From contig QVRM01002038.1 of assembly GCA_003439945.1 (NCBI GenBank), forward strand, positions 23,105-87,104: 64,000 nt of DNA, read 5' to 3'. Source of the stretch: Dermanyssus gallinae. Taxonomy: Eukaryota > Arthropoda > Arachnida > Mesostigmata > Dermanyssidae. The position numbers and the translations under genes are program-made. The notes below the pieces were generated by a model, which made no database searches, was not told the DNA's origin, and saw only the letters and a list, made by a program, of their open reading frames with translations. Below are positions 12,561 through 54,455 of this stretch, in pieces (within the stretch, counting starts at the first letter, position 1; each line of letters opens with the position of its first letter).

Positions 12561-15500
12561 CATATAACTAAATCTTTGAGATATGGTCAAGTTCGATGAG
12601 AAAATAATTTTTGCCAATGGAAGGAGGGAGCGGAAATGTTTCGTCTAGGAGTGAGATGAAAACCTTTCTAAGCTGTGTGTAATTTTAGGGTGGCTGTTCC
12701 GACATACGCTTATAAAATGTACGATTTCGAGAGGGCGCATTACTTAATTGGAAGATCAAGCATACCGGTACATTCCGGAGGAACTCTTAAATCGTGTGAA
12801 GTATGGTAAATATGGTTAGTCTTAGCTAGAGCACGATCCTCTATGTACAAGAATATAATTTTGTGAACTCTTCTTAACATCACAAAAGTTTCTGCTCTAG
12901 CTAAGACCAGGTATAGTTCAGACATTGTAGACTTTTCCCCCGCACGATTTAGAACGCACGATTGCGCTTTCTCACCATCGTGCATTTTGTAAACTTATGT
13001 CGGACAGCCACCCTAAAATCACAGCTTGAAAAAATAATTGAAAATTCTTCCCACTCCTAAACGAAAAATGTCCGCTTCTTTTTTCTATTGGCAAAATGGT
13101 TCTATCATCATCGAGCTCGACCGTGCTCCAGAATTTTAGACGAGATTATCTGGACACCCTGTACATATATTTGTATGTGCTTCTCGAGTTTTTTCGTTCT
13201 TATTTTCTTCGTGTTGGTTGCAGATTCGCATCGGGCGGCGCGGATAAAATGGTGATCATTTGGACACCAGCAACTCGAGGGTATCCTCAAGTATTCTCAT
13301 ACAGACTCACTGCAGTGTCTCGCGTACAATCCGGTTACCCATCAGTTACTTAGCTGCGCCACTGGGGATTTCGGTAAGGAATGCCTTCGAATGCATTTTA
13401 CGCTTTTGACTATTCAGAGACTTGATCTCTTTTTATGCACTAAAATGGTCCAAACGTCCACTTTTTGTCTGCATCGTAACCAAACTTTGCTAGAACGTGT
13501 CGTTTCATGACCTTTACCAATAATTAAGCAAGTTTTTTTTTAATTTAGCGTGGGCTAGACTTGCGCATCGATGGGCTTGGAAAGTAGTCAAACATTTGAA
13601 CTTCTCAGCAGAAGCAAAGATTTGCAAAGCACGTATGCCGAAGATAGTACTGACAGTCGTTGCTAGAGGCAGCTGACTGGACAAAATGTGTATCTGAGAC
13701 CTTCGTCAGCTCCTACTGATAGAGACTTGAGAATGAAGCCTGGGGTAATTCTGGTAGTTTTGGGTGATTTGCCGTGATGTGTCGTTCGATGTCTCTCCGT
13801 GAACGCCTAATGGCAGACGAGGCTCTAGGTATCCTAGCGGACCATGCTGAGCTGTCGAGAACAAGGTGGGGGTTGGCTTCTCCTGTGACTCACCACGAGG
13901 GTCTTCGTGCTTCGTTATATTCTTTCATAAGACAGACGAGCAGTGCACATGTCGGCACTGTGAAACAACTTGCTCAACCTGCCATCTATTGTATTGCCGG
14001 GACCCACCTGCACTTCCGCAAATTCATATTTAACATACACTCAACTTGAGTAATAAGTTATTGTTTAATTCCATTTCAATCCAAAAATAAATTCATCTAT
14101 TGAGGATAAGCAATAACATCGTTGAGAGGTCGTTTGAATTGCATTTGTTGCACTCCCGATTGTGACGCAATTAGTTTCGAAATGGTCTTTACCTCGTAAA
14201 AGTTCTTTCGCTTACAATTTAAAGAGTAAATCTGTTAGTGTATCTGGTGATCACCAAGCTATACCTAATGCTGGTGTACAACAACTGTCGCAAATTCTCA
14301 GGTTATACCTTCGTAACTCAGTTGTTTCCTAAGACTAGAGCATTCTACTCTAGTACCGAAAGCCCTATAAGGCCTTGGTTCACTATCAAAAATAATTGTT
14401 TTAACCATGGACTTCTGGGATCATTTGCGCGGCAATTGCGCTCGATCGCATAATATTTGCAGAGGGAGTAAATATTACGATGAACCTCAACTGCGTTAGT
14501 ACTTTTTCAAGTTTCCGCCGATGAGCACACCATACTTGGTTGTGAGCTCAAATTTTTTGACCGTTTTCTTTGATGCGAGAATGAAGGAACGTAGAATCCT
14601 GATCATGCCCATACCTAAATGTATGCAAGAATTGAAAACACTAATAATGTTTACCTCGCGTGTAGACAAATAATCGCACAACAAAGCGGCTTCGCAGGCT
14701 TCCCTGCACCCCAGCCTTATCTCACTCTTTATTTTGCATTTTCTACTCCATTATGTTTGCATTATTAATTATTTTTTTAGGGCGTTGTTTTAGGCGTCAA
14801 ATCATACCGCTAGTTAAAGTTACAAACTCGATTGGCAAGTCAATCTCCTTTATTATAGTGGTCTTGCCTCGAGGATAATTCTTTGCAAAATGAAGATAAA
14901 AAGATGCACCAAATAAAAAAATATGTAGTAGTATATTAGGCAAACATATCAACGGTAACTCCGTAAAACCGCTTCACACTTAAAGGCATATGGAGTTGGG
15001 AACAGAAATCTGTAACGAAGCATCGGGTAACAGCGCGCATCACAAGTTGTGGATGGAAGCAGGACGGCTCCTGTTTCGCTCTTGGCATGACCAGTGGGGT
15101 GGTGTCCATCCGAAATAGGTAAGTTAAAGTTAAGCCACGATCACGGCACTTTGATCACACATAACATACGTATTGTACACAAAAATAGAGTCTATGTTTG
15201 CATTGCCTAAGGATGTATTTATTATTCGCTTGGCAGGTGAACGCTAATATACATACACTGCCTCTTAAATACACATGTCACCCTTGCCAGGAACCCCAGC
15301 CAGGCTAATGGTCCTCATGCCCACAAATACCGGATCGTAGAGTTATGGCGTCTTTCCTTCTTCTGCTTGTGTGCGCCCTCCGATATAATTAACAACGGTC
15401 AAAAAAATGTGAGAACACATTAACAACGTAATTCGTTGTTAATTACGTTGTCTGGGGCTTTTATATTTGCTGATAAGTGATCGAAGCGTAGTCATTTTTG

Positions 15501-18500
15501 TTTCGATTGCCTCGAAAGAAGGTCAACAGAAAGTAAACAGAGGCGACAAAACGATACAAGGCTTCTCAATCCAAAAGTCCCAAAACACCTCCTTAGCCTC
15601 TGGAAGTGTGGATATTTGTTCTCTGACGCTGGCTTCCCTCCCTGTCCCTATTTTACTTTTATTATTTTTAAATGATTTGAAACACTTCCGACTACGGCGA
15701 ATCTCGTCCGGTCGACTGGCTGATGGCCCCCCAGGGTTGGTGATGAGGTACTTGAAGATCGAGCGGCCCAGTGAGGTGTGGGGAGTCGCATTTTGTCCGC
15801 CGACGGACGACGAGTTCGATTTGGCCGTCGCAGACTGGAGCCAGACGCTCTCTTTCTACACGTTGTCCGGCCGTCTGGTAACAAAGGAGCGTCCGTTGGG
15901 CTTTGACACGCTGTTCTTGAAGTACTTTGGCAACAACTACCTCGTTCTGGGTGGATCGAACAGCGCGCTCTCCGTCCTCAGCCGCGAGGGCGTGCACTTA
16001 GGAGGCCCGCTTTGCGAGCAGAAAGGCTGGATCTGGTGCTGCGATGTCATACCGAACAAGGATACCCATCACATAGCGATGGGTAAGTTCGGCGCCGTTT
16101 CGGCCCGTTATTTTCTGTAAAGCCCTTTTTAAACATACTTTATTTCATTCTTCAACTGTCTGGGTGATAAATGCGTTTTTTAGCTAGCTGTGTTGCCATA
16201 ATTTGGGTACATCCGCAAAATCGATACACTACAAATATTTTTGTCGCTATAGGCCATACCTAAAATAGTTATACGGGGTATAGGTGAAAAAGTTATATTT
16301 AGACTGGTGCCGTTTAAACATTCAAACGGCACACTTTATGGTGTACTGTGCACTCTTGTCCTCCAGTTGGGCCTACTGTACGATGCAACACACAGATATA
16401 TATATATATATATATATATATGGCAATGTATGTGCATTAATAACGATACTATGCATGAATGCCAACTTCCGTGACACTTGCAGGAAGCAACGACGGTACG
16501 ATCTGCGTCGTGCAGCTAGGACTTGCCACGGTGCACAGTCTGTATCGGGAGCGATACGCGTTCCGCGAGAACATGACGCACGTCGTCATCCAGCACATGG
16601 TGACCGGCGAGAAGGTGCGGATCAAAGTGTCGTGACGTTGTACGCAAGCTAGCCATCTATAAGGACAACCTTGCCGTCCAGCTGGCCGAGCGCATCATTA
16701 TCTACGAGCAGGCCGAGGCTATGCACTACAAGGTGCGGAAAAAGCTCAACATGAAGGTCGAATGCAGCCTGCTCGTGATCTGTTCGGAGAACCTCGTGCT
16801 GTGCCAGGAGCGTACGCTACAGTCGTTGACGTTCGACGGCAGCGTCGACCGCCAGTGGACGGTGTCGGCCCCGATACGCTACATTAAGGTGATTGGCGGC
16901 GCGAAGGCCAGAGAGGGCTTGCTGGTCGGCTGCAAGGATGGCAGCGTGACGCTGGTGTACCTCAACAACTCGGTGGCGCTAGAGATACTGAAAAAGCAAA
17001 GCCACGGCGTTCGCTGCCTCGACTGCTCGGCGTATCGGAACAAGATCGCCGTTGTTGACGACACGGGCGCCCTCAAGGTCTACAGTCGGAAGGACACGTC
17101 GAAGAAGACTCTGTTCGAGGTGCGCGACTCGGCTGCCAGTGTGGCGTGCAGCACGCAGCTCGAGGAACTGTGCGCGTTTTCCGGCAACCAGAATCTGTGC
17201 GTACGTCTGTGCACGGAGAACTCGGCCAGCAATCTGACGTTCGAAGGCTTCGTCGTCGGCCTGACCGGGAACAATGCGTTCTGCCTGCAGTATAACACGA
17301 TGATCACGTTCCGGCTAGCGTTAGGCGTAGCAATCAACTCGGCCATGAAAGAGAGCGTTCAGGATGCGTACGAAATCTGCTGTCTCGGCGCATCGAAGTA
17401 CGACTGGACCAAGCTGCTGGACGCCGCGTGCAACACGTTCAACTTTCCGGTCATTCGAAAAGTCGCTCAACGCATGAAAAGCTACTCGACGTGCCTCATC
17501 GCGAAAGCTGCTGAAAACGAGCCTGATCCCGAAATGCAGAAGTTTATAATCGTGTCGCGTCTGCAGAGGAAATACGCAGACGCAGCAAAACTCGACGGAT
17601 CTCCGCAGTTACAGGATGCAATCGATGCCATGGCCTCCGACCTCAACATACTCGACCGATCGAGGAGCGCCAAAAATAAGGGCGCCATCCTGCGCCGGGC
17701 CCAGTGGGCACAGAAGATGAACGACAACAAGAGCGCCGTCGAGCTGTTCCTCGCCGCCGGCGACACGGTGAGCGCGATTCGAATTCTGGCGCAGGGCGGC
17801 CAGCAGGATCTCGTCTGGGACAACCTGAAGAAGCTCGATCCCGACAAGGATCGAGAGCAGTTGCTGCTCTGCGCCGAATACCTCAAGAGTATCGGCCAGG
17901 CGGAACTGTGCGTTCGCATCTTCGAGCAGATCAATGACGAGACGCTGCTTCTGCAGATCTACTGCGACACGGCCATGTGGGACAAGGCGGTCGAGATTGC
18001 CGCACGCAAAGGCGACGACGACGCCGAAAAGGATGTCTACCTGAGGCAGGCCAACTGGCTAGCCGAAAACGATCAGTTTATTGAGGCGCAGCTGGCATTT
18101 CAGAAGGCGGGCCGGCCCAAGGACGCGTTGCAGGTTCTCGAGCAGCTGCTGGAGAACGCCATCGACGAGGAACGCTTCCACGATGTCAGCTGGTACTACC
18201 TGCAAATGGCGCAACATTATCATCATGTGGCAGTCGATGAGCGATCACAACAGCTGCCACAGCAGCAGCAGAATCAGCCGCAACAAACGTCGCTCGTCGA
18301 GGGCGAAGCAGTCGCAGCGCGAGCGACTTCTGAAGCTGGCCGCTGTCTACTACGCGTACAACTACATCTACCGGTACATCGTCGACCCGTTCACAGTGCA
18401 TTCGGCACACACGTTGTTCTGCATTGCGCGCTATCTGGTGAACGAAGAGTCGACGGTCACCCAGGCGACGGCAATCTCGCGCAGCAGCATCCTGATCGCG

Positions 18501-19106
18501 CTGACGAAACAGTGCGGCGTCATGGGCGCGTTCAAGGTGGCCCGTTCCGTCTACAACCGGCTGCAGCATCTGCTGTTTCCGCGCAACCCGGCGCTACGCC
18601 AGTCGGTGGCCATACACTCGATCATCAGCCGGTCGAAGGCGTTCGCCGACGCCGAAGACACGGAGCTGCCGTGCTACGCGTGCACGAGCATGAACCCCGC
18701 GCTGACGAAGGGCAACCGGTGCACGTCGTGCGGGAACGCGTTCATCTACTCGTTCATCACGTTCGAGGTGCTGCCGGTCGTGCCGCTCATCAACGACTCG
18801 CTCAGCGAGGAGGAATTCGGCCAGGCGCTCAGTGCGGGCAGGCTTTACCGTGACGCCGAGTACCGCGTTGTCCGCGCGGGCGGCCGACAGCTGAGTCCGC
18901 GGGCGGTGCTCACCGTCTCTAAACGGCCGCCGCTCGCGCCTGACTACTATCTCAACGTCATGCCCGATATTCCTGTGAGCTACTGTCGGGGCTGCTACCA
19001 GCTGTTCTCGAGCGACGACTTCGAGATGAGCATTCTTCAGTATGGCCACTGTCCGTTCTGCCGAACGCCTGCCGACGAGGCGATGAACGCCCCGAGTAGT
19101 CTATGA
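9931..19106 (+). CDS. IFT122: IFT122, intraflagellar transport protein 122 (six exons)
   Basis: Exons: 9931-9987, 12201-12361, 13224-13373, 14986-15118, 15735-16082, 16484-19106. Successive phases agree and give about 1155 residues (human about 1180-1240) once four single extra bases are discounted. Order: WD40 repeats (residues 1 to about 330; [29 protein letters not shown]), a second beta-propeller, a TPR-like helical repeat region (QADW-type [35 protein letters not shown]), and two C-terminal zinc-binding CxxC pairs (CYACTS...CTSC and CRGC...CPFC). IFT122 is a core IFT-A subunit for retrograde ciliary transport and receptor entry into cilia (family knowledge). Arthropods use it in sensory-neuron cilia. 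The breaks are near 13267, 15754, 16627 and 18210-18312, always one extra base. Confidence 0.92.
10202..10225. repeat. (TA)n microsatellite
   Basis: TA repeat of about 24 bases in IFT122 intron 1. Confidence 0.9.
10440..11640 (+). mobile_element. LINE relic, family A copy 1
   Basis: A decayed reverse transcriptase, with many stops and shifts. Visible blocks are [31 protein letters not shown], a degenerate [10 protein letters not shown] (normally AQGDxLSPLL), LYANDEA (normally LYADD), and a late [14 protein letters not shown] second copy of the same family lies at 48500-49710, and the two align to the end, including a shared tail near AGGTGGACATAG. Confidence 0.75.
12130..12155. repeat. (TA)n microsatellite
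   Basis: TA repeat of about 26 bases, only 45 bases before IFT122 exon 2. Confidence 0.9.
12201..12361 (+). CDS. IFT122: IFT122 exon 2
   Basis: Acceptor TTACAG, donor AAAG|GTAGGA. Encodes the first WD40 blades: VYDVCF-type start, [27 protein letters not shown]. It ends in phase 2 and joins exon 3 as [12 protein letters not shown]. Confidence 0.92.
12522..12557. repeat. (TA)n microsatellite
   Basis: TA repeat of about 36 bases at the left edge of the foldback element in IFT122 intron 2. Confidence 0.95.
12563..13165. mobile_element. Foldback (long inverted repeat) element in IFT122 intron 2
   Basis: The two halves are reverse complements for most of their length. TTTAGGGTGGCTGTTCCGAC (about 12687) pairs with GTCGGACAGCCACCCTAAAA (about 12999). 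CCAATGGAAGGAGGGAGCGG (about 12615) pairs with its complement near 13075-13092. The centre also pairs: CTTAGCTAGAGCA near 12820 with TGCTCTAGCTAAG near 12893. The whole could fold into one hairpin of about 270 bases per arm. It has no transposase and is probably a non-autonomous DNA transposon. Arms of the same family occur at 28.4-29.5 kb and 46.5 kb. Confidence 0.75.
13224..13373 (+). CDS. IFT122: IFT122 exon 3 (one extra base)
   Basis: Encodes [14 protein letters not shown] and then, one base later in frame, [15 protein letters not shown]...SCATGDFG. The family sequence runs straight across this point, so one base is extra at about 13267-13268 (ACACCAG). The donor is TTTCG|GTAAGG. Confidence 0.88.
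13374..14985. other. IFT122 intron 3
   Basis: Contains a poly-T tract at about 13531-13545 and several short ORFs (for example 13774-14049) with no recognisable domain. No transposon was identified. Confidence 0.4.
14986..15118 (+). CDS. IFT122: IFT122 exon 4
   Basis: Encodes [15 protein letters not shown], then [10 protein letters not shown] and [11 protein letters not shown], matching the family block FGLWSPEQKSVSKHK. The acceptor is TTAAAG and the donor AATAG|GTAAGT. It lies in no long ORF and was found by homology alone. The phases at both ends fit. Confidence 0.9.
15119..15734. other. IFT122 intron 4
   Basis: AT-rich. A small palindrome, AACAACGTAATTCGTTGTTAATTACGTTG, lies at about 15422-15450. 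A pyrimidine-rich end precedes the exon 5 acceptor. Confidence 0.4.
15735..16082 (+). CDS. IFT122: IFT122 exon 5 (one extra base)
   Basis: Starts after CCCCCAG and encodes VGDEVL, then one base later [13 protein letters not shown]...[13 protein letters not shown]...[13 protein letters not shown]. The family has the KIERP block directly after the start segment, so one base is extra at about 15753-15757 (CTTGAAG). The donor is ATGG|GTAAGT. Confidence 0.88.
16396..16421. repeat. (TA)n microsatellite
   Basis: TA repeat of about 26 bases in IFT122 intron 5. Confidence 0.9.
16484..19106 (+). CDS. IFT122: IFT122 exon 6, terminal (two extra bases)
   Basis: Acceptor CTTGCAG. Encodes the end of the second propeller, the helical repeats and the zinc-binding tail, 873 codons after correction. 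Break 1 is near 16624-16637: the first frame ends at TGA after VRIKVS, and the next frame continues as [10 protein letters not shown]. Break 2 lies in a Gln-rich linker between [10 protein letters not shown] and [16 protein letters not shown] (about 18210-18312). The two C-terminal CxxC pairs are intact. Confidence 0.9.
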
Positions 19107-20700
19107 AGGCGAGCGTGTGGCGTGTATCGCGTTTGAGTGTGAGTGACTCTTCTTACTACCGCTGCCGGCTTGTGGTTCCGAAAGAGTCGGATGTACGAAC
19201 AGTCTGACCAGGACCAGACCACTACCTACCCTCGCATCCCTCTCAGGGGTGCGTGGGGTAGTGGTCGGAGTAGCCTCGGCACATCTAGTCGAGGCCGTGC
19301 TGTAAATATATAATGACAAACACTGTCGCGAGCAACAGTCATCTTCTCCGGATGAGTTGGAGCAATCTGTCAGCCTACGATCACTATCTATGATGGAATA
19401 GCAAGCCGTGCCAATGATGCAAATGCACAACCTATCGTTTGGTTGCCACAATCTATTTAGTGCTGTTTTAGGAGCACATCATTGTGTAAGACTCTAGAGT
19501 GACGTCATTGTTATAAGCGGCTATGTAGGTTGAGGGAGAGAGAGCTTAGCGACAGTTGCTGGTAGCGGCGCACTTAGCGGAGAAAGCGCAACGGCAGCAG
19601 CGACAGCGGGGGTTTGAATCTGAGGCCGTTATAACGGACGACACTACAGTGAGGGAAGACAGTTAGTGTTGAGACACGGTCGAAGAAGGATCACAGTGTG
19701 ATGAGACATGCCGGAGATGGCGGTGCTACACCGAAGTAGCAAAGGAGTCGAATGGATTAGAACCTCAGCCGTAATGTTCAATGTTCGTGTTTTCCTCCCA
19801 GTAACCCTGTTAGGCATTGACAATTGGTATAGCACAGTTTGATCATCGTCTTGTCACCGGACAATGTCTTCAATCTGAGTACCAACTCTTACTTACTTAC
19901 TTAATAATGGAGGGTTGGATGGTAATGCACCATCTCTTTTTATTAAGACATTTGTGCTCCTCGTTTTTTTTTATCATGGTCGATTGTTAGTCCACTCCGG
20001 CATTCACCTTGTTTAAATTGGGAACCATGAAAACCAATTTAGGAGTGGCCGGTCTGGGTCTCAAGCCTAGGCCTCCCGAATGCAAGCCAAAGGCTTTTGC
20101 CAGTAAGCAATTTTGCTCGGTTTGATATTGAAGAAACCTTCTCCTGGGGCTGTTTCGTTGCACGTTTTCGTTGAATTCTCGGTCGAAATGTCAGTCTTCT
20201 ATGTTCTGCAGTGGCAGTTGATTGCCATAAGTGCTCATGTTTTGGTGAACCGATGGCTAAATTCTTAGTTGTGAAAGCATGGACACCCACGTACATACAT
20301 GAGTTACACCTAGTTATAAGCCGGGTGTGACAATAATACATGCATCTTCTATGAGTATGTGTATTATTCAATACTATATCGGCTCACAGTATTTAAACTA
20401 AACTATTACTCGCGACCCCTCACAGTGGAGGTCGCTACACCCAAAAGGTGTTAAGACAGTCGACTTATTTTTTCACCTTGCTCTCTTGGAAAGCGATTTG
20501 TCATACATTTCTGCAGTCACGGCTATTTTCTACGACCTTCCCTTCTTAAGCTGGGAATGGGTCGAGACTCAGTATTGCGCGTTTAGCGCAAAAGTATCGT
20601 TAACATGACATGACGTTTAAATGACAATAAATGCGTAATAATCAATCGAAATCCTTCGAGCGTTGTATCTATATATGCAATGTAATATTTTGCTTTAGGT

Positions 20701-20734
<34 letters not shown>

Positions 20735-21069
20735 TGTGTAAATATATCCTAGAAGAAGCGGACGTTTTCAGACATACATTAAAAATGACATGTAATCATA
20801 TGAGTTTAATCATAATGGACAGGTGTCACGAGATAGTTCTGACATAATATCTCTCCTAGCCGTCTTTAGAACTTGAGTGCAGCGGTTCCCGACTTGGAGG
20901 GCCGCGGAGGGTGCGGCTTCCTCTCTTTTAGCTTGAACCTTGCTCAGTCAGTGGCTCCCTCCTCAGTTAGCCACCTAACGAGATAAGGATTGCATTAACA
21001 CGACCACCCCAGCCTAGGCCAGAGGTCAATCTGGCCACGTGGTGTACTGGCGTAGGTGCACCAAGGGGC
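19107..21069. other. 3' regions of the convergent IFT122 and ABC transporter genes
   Basis: Both genes end here. A possible IFT122 polyadenylation signal (AATAAA) is at 20626-20631, but it is 1.5 kb from the stop codon. A (TA)n array lies at 20704-20731. No further gene was recognised. Confidence 0.4.
20704..20731. repeat. (TA)n microsatellite
   Basis: TA repeat of about 28 bases between the convergent genes. Confidence 0.9.
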
Positions 21070-52132
<31,063 letters not shown>

Positions 52133-54395
52133 TATGCGTCCAGATCAGGGCCACGATTGCTTCTTCGCCTCCTCCTCCTCGTCCTCCACCTCCAATATAG
52201 CTTTTTCTTCTTCCTCTTCTGCTAGCTTGGCCGCTGTTTGCCCCGCTAACGAAGAACGATGTATGTCCACCGCCCCAGCCGCTACCACACCACCATCACG
52301 ACTACCACCACCACCACCACCACCAATCACCACCGGCACCAAGGGCACTTCTGCGAAAAAGGCCCCACCCCCCCGACAACGACGCCCAAGTCGAATTACC
52401 GCTTGCTTCTTGAGAGGGAACTTCACCACTGTCTAGGATTGCTAGCGCGGCTTGGCCGCCGAACACACTCACACCCAGAAGAGGAGCAGGCAAGTGACCT
52501 TGTCACTTTTACTGTACGTACGTCCGGCCGTCCGTCCGTATCGGAGACCGCTCGCTGCACGCGCGTTACGAAAGTATTGCTTCGTCTGCACCGGGAGATA
52601 ACGAACGACGCCCTGCTCATTACGACTCGCACGGTACGTATTCAAAAACGGCATTGCCACAGCAGCAGAGGAATCGAATTTGGGAAACAGGGTGAAAGAA
52701 GAAGAAAAAAGACGCAGTCTTTACGACCAAAAGTGTACGCGCGTACAAGACGAGATGGTACTACTGCTACGGGAAAAAAGCCAAAGGTTAAATTGATTGG
52801 AGGTGGGGGTAGAGAGTTGGGTCCGATTAGCTTCTAGGCAAACGAACTACGATGAAACGATACGATAGCGCCCGATACATATGCCGCTCGTCTTGCCTGT
52901 CTGTCTCGACCTGCTGGACGACCTCTGTCGTTTTGTTGGCCACAAAAGGTACCCAGTGCCCACGTGCCCTTACGGGTACAAGGTGGGGATCTAACGGTCA
53001 CTTAGTGAGGGCTTGACGTTGCTCACTTTCGTTGGTGGTGGCGAGCCAAATGTCTCTCTGTAATTGTGCAAATGTGAATGTCGAGGTAGTGCGACTAACA
53101 AGAGGCAACAAAACGAAACAAAGAATTGGTGACTTTGAAGCGGAGTACAGCGGATTGACGCGGAATTGGACGATAAACGTAAGTAAACAACAAAAACGTA
53201 AACACCGTTGGTAGCGCAAGTACAGAGGAGATCATGGAAGGAGATCACGTGTATGCAGCCGATGCCGGTGATAATGGAGAAGAAAGCTCCGGCGATAGCA
53301 AGTAGCAACAGCAGAGATTCGGCCTCAACAACAGCAAAACATACAGTCGTAACAGACGATAGTAATGCAGAAGGAAGGTAACGTACGTTCACAACCATAT
53401 AGCTAAAAAATTGAAGCGAAGAAAAAGGAGACTTCTGGCTGACAAACGGATGCGATGGTTTAAGATGACGAATAATATGACTAATATTGGTCGTGACCAA
53501 AAGTTCAAGCTATGACCAGGTTAACTGTATTTCCTTGCCGCACTCACTTAAGAGCAGGAATTTAATGCCATCATGCATAAGTTGCAGTAACGCATATTAG
53601 AGTGAATGGTGTAGAGTGCGGTGCAGGCAAACGCTGTCTGAAGGAAAACCAGAATTAGAATTTGAAAAAACATGTTTCAAGGAGAAATAGATCATTCTCT
53701 TGGAACTGTCGTTGGCCAAAGTGCCTCTGAGTTAACAGACGATGCTGGAACTCAAGCCCAATTAAAATCACCAAGTGCGATGTATCGGCGGTATGAGTCG
53801 ACGTGACGTCTGGACGTCTAGGTCACATGACTGCTAATACTTATGGAACTACTCACAAAAGCACTAATCTCATCATTGCAGAGAGGATAAAGGACTAATA
53901 TGCAAAACAACTTTATACGACGAAGACCTATTAAATCGCAAGAGATTATTGATAGTGTTCTACGAGAGCTATGCGCTAACTTACTGTGCTGGCGCCGAAT
54001 CTGAACCTGCAAGTTCGCTATATCTGCTTTGTGAAGATAAAAAGTACATTTTCAGCGAAAGGTCTTATTTTCGTTAAGAGTAATAGTGACATACCTCCCG
54101 CTGCTTGTAAGTTGACATTGAACATATGCTTTTGCAAGCATTTTCTGTACATTTTGGTTGTTGCAGTGTGGCGGTACTAAAGAGGAAACAAAGCCTAAAC
54201 GATCGTGCTCGTCTTTTGCAAGCCACAATCTTCGATTTATAAAAGCCCTGACAGGGACATGATGCGGCACTGTGCTGATAAAGATGATGTAGTTCCTGAC
54301 AGACGACAGAACGCCGGTAGAAATTCGTGTAAGATCGTCTAAGATGGTCAACACATATCGGAAAGTTGTCGCAACCCCTGTTCTTATTTAATTTA

Positions 54396-54399
<4 letters not shown>
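52133..54399. other. 5' flank of the ABC transporter gene
   Basis: Includes a 94-codon minus-strand ORF (52429-52145), Gly- and Glu-rich, that ends 12 bases before the ABC start and shares its frame. CAC/CAT-rich repeats lie near 52290-52335. No promoter element was identified and no other gene recognised. Confidence 0.35.

Positions 54400-54440
<41 letters not shown>
54400..54440. repeat. (TA)n microsatellite
   Basis: About 41 bases of TA repeat just left of the mariner insertion, a natural target because mariners insert at TA. Confidence 0.95.

Positions 54441-54455
<15 letters not shown>

Noticed and set aside
13546..13680. Possible IFT122 exon after a strong polypyrimidine tract (reads [16 protein letters not shown])
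   Set aside because: Only weak resemblance. The true family block ([13 protein letters not shown]) is at 14986-15118 with matching phases.
13774..14049. 91-codon ORF in IFT122 intron 3
   Set aside because: No recognisable motif. Its length is within chance for this composition.
18186..19049. Minus-strand ORFs of 127 and 151 codons across the end of IFT122
   Set aside because: Arg/Val-rich shadows of the coding strand without domains.
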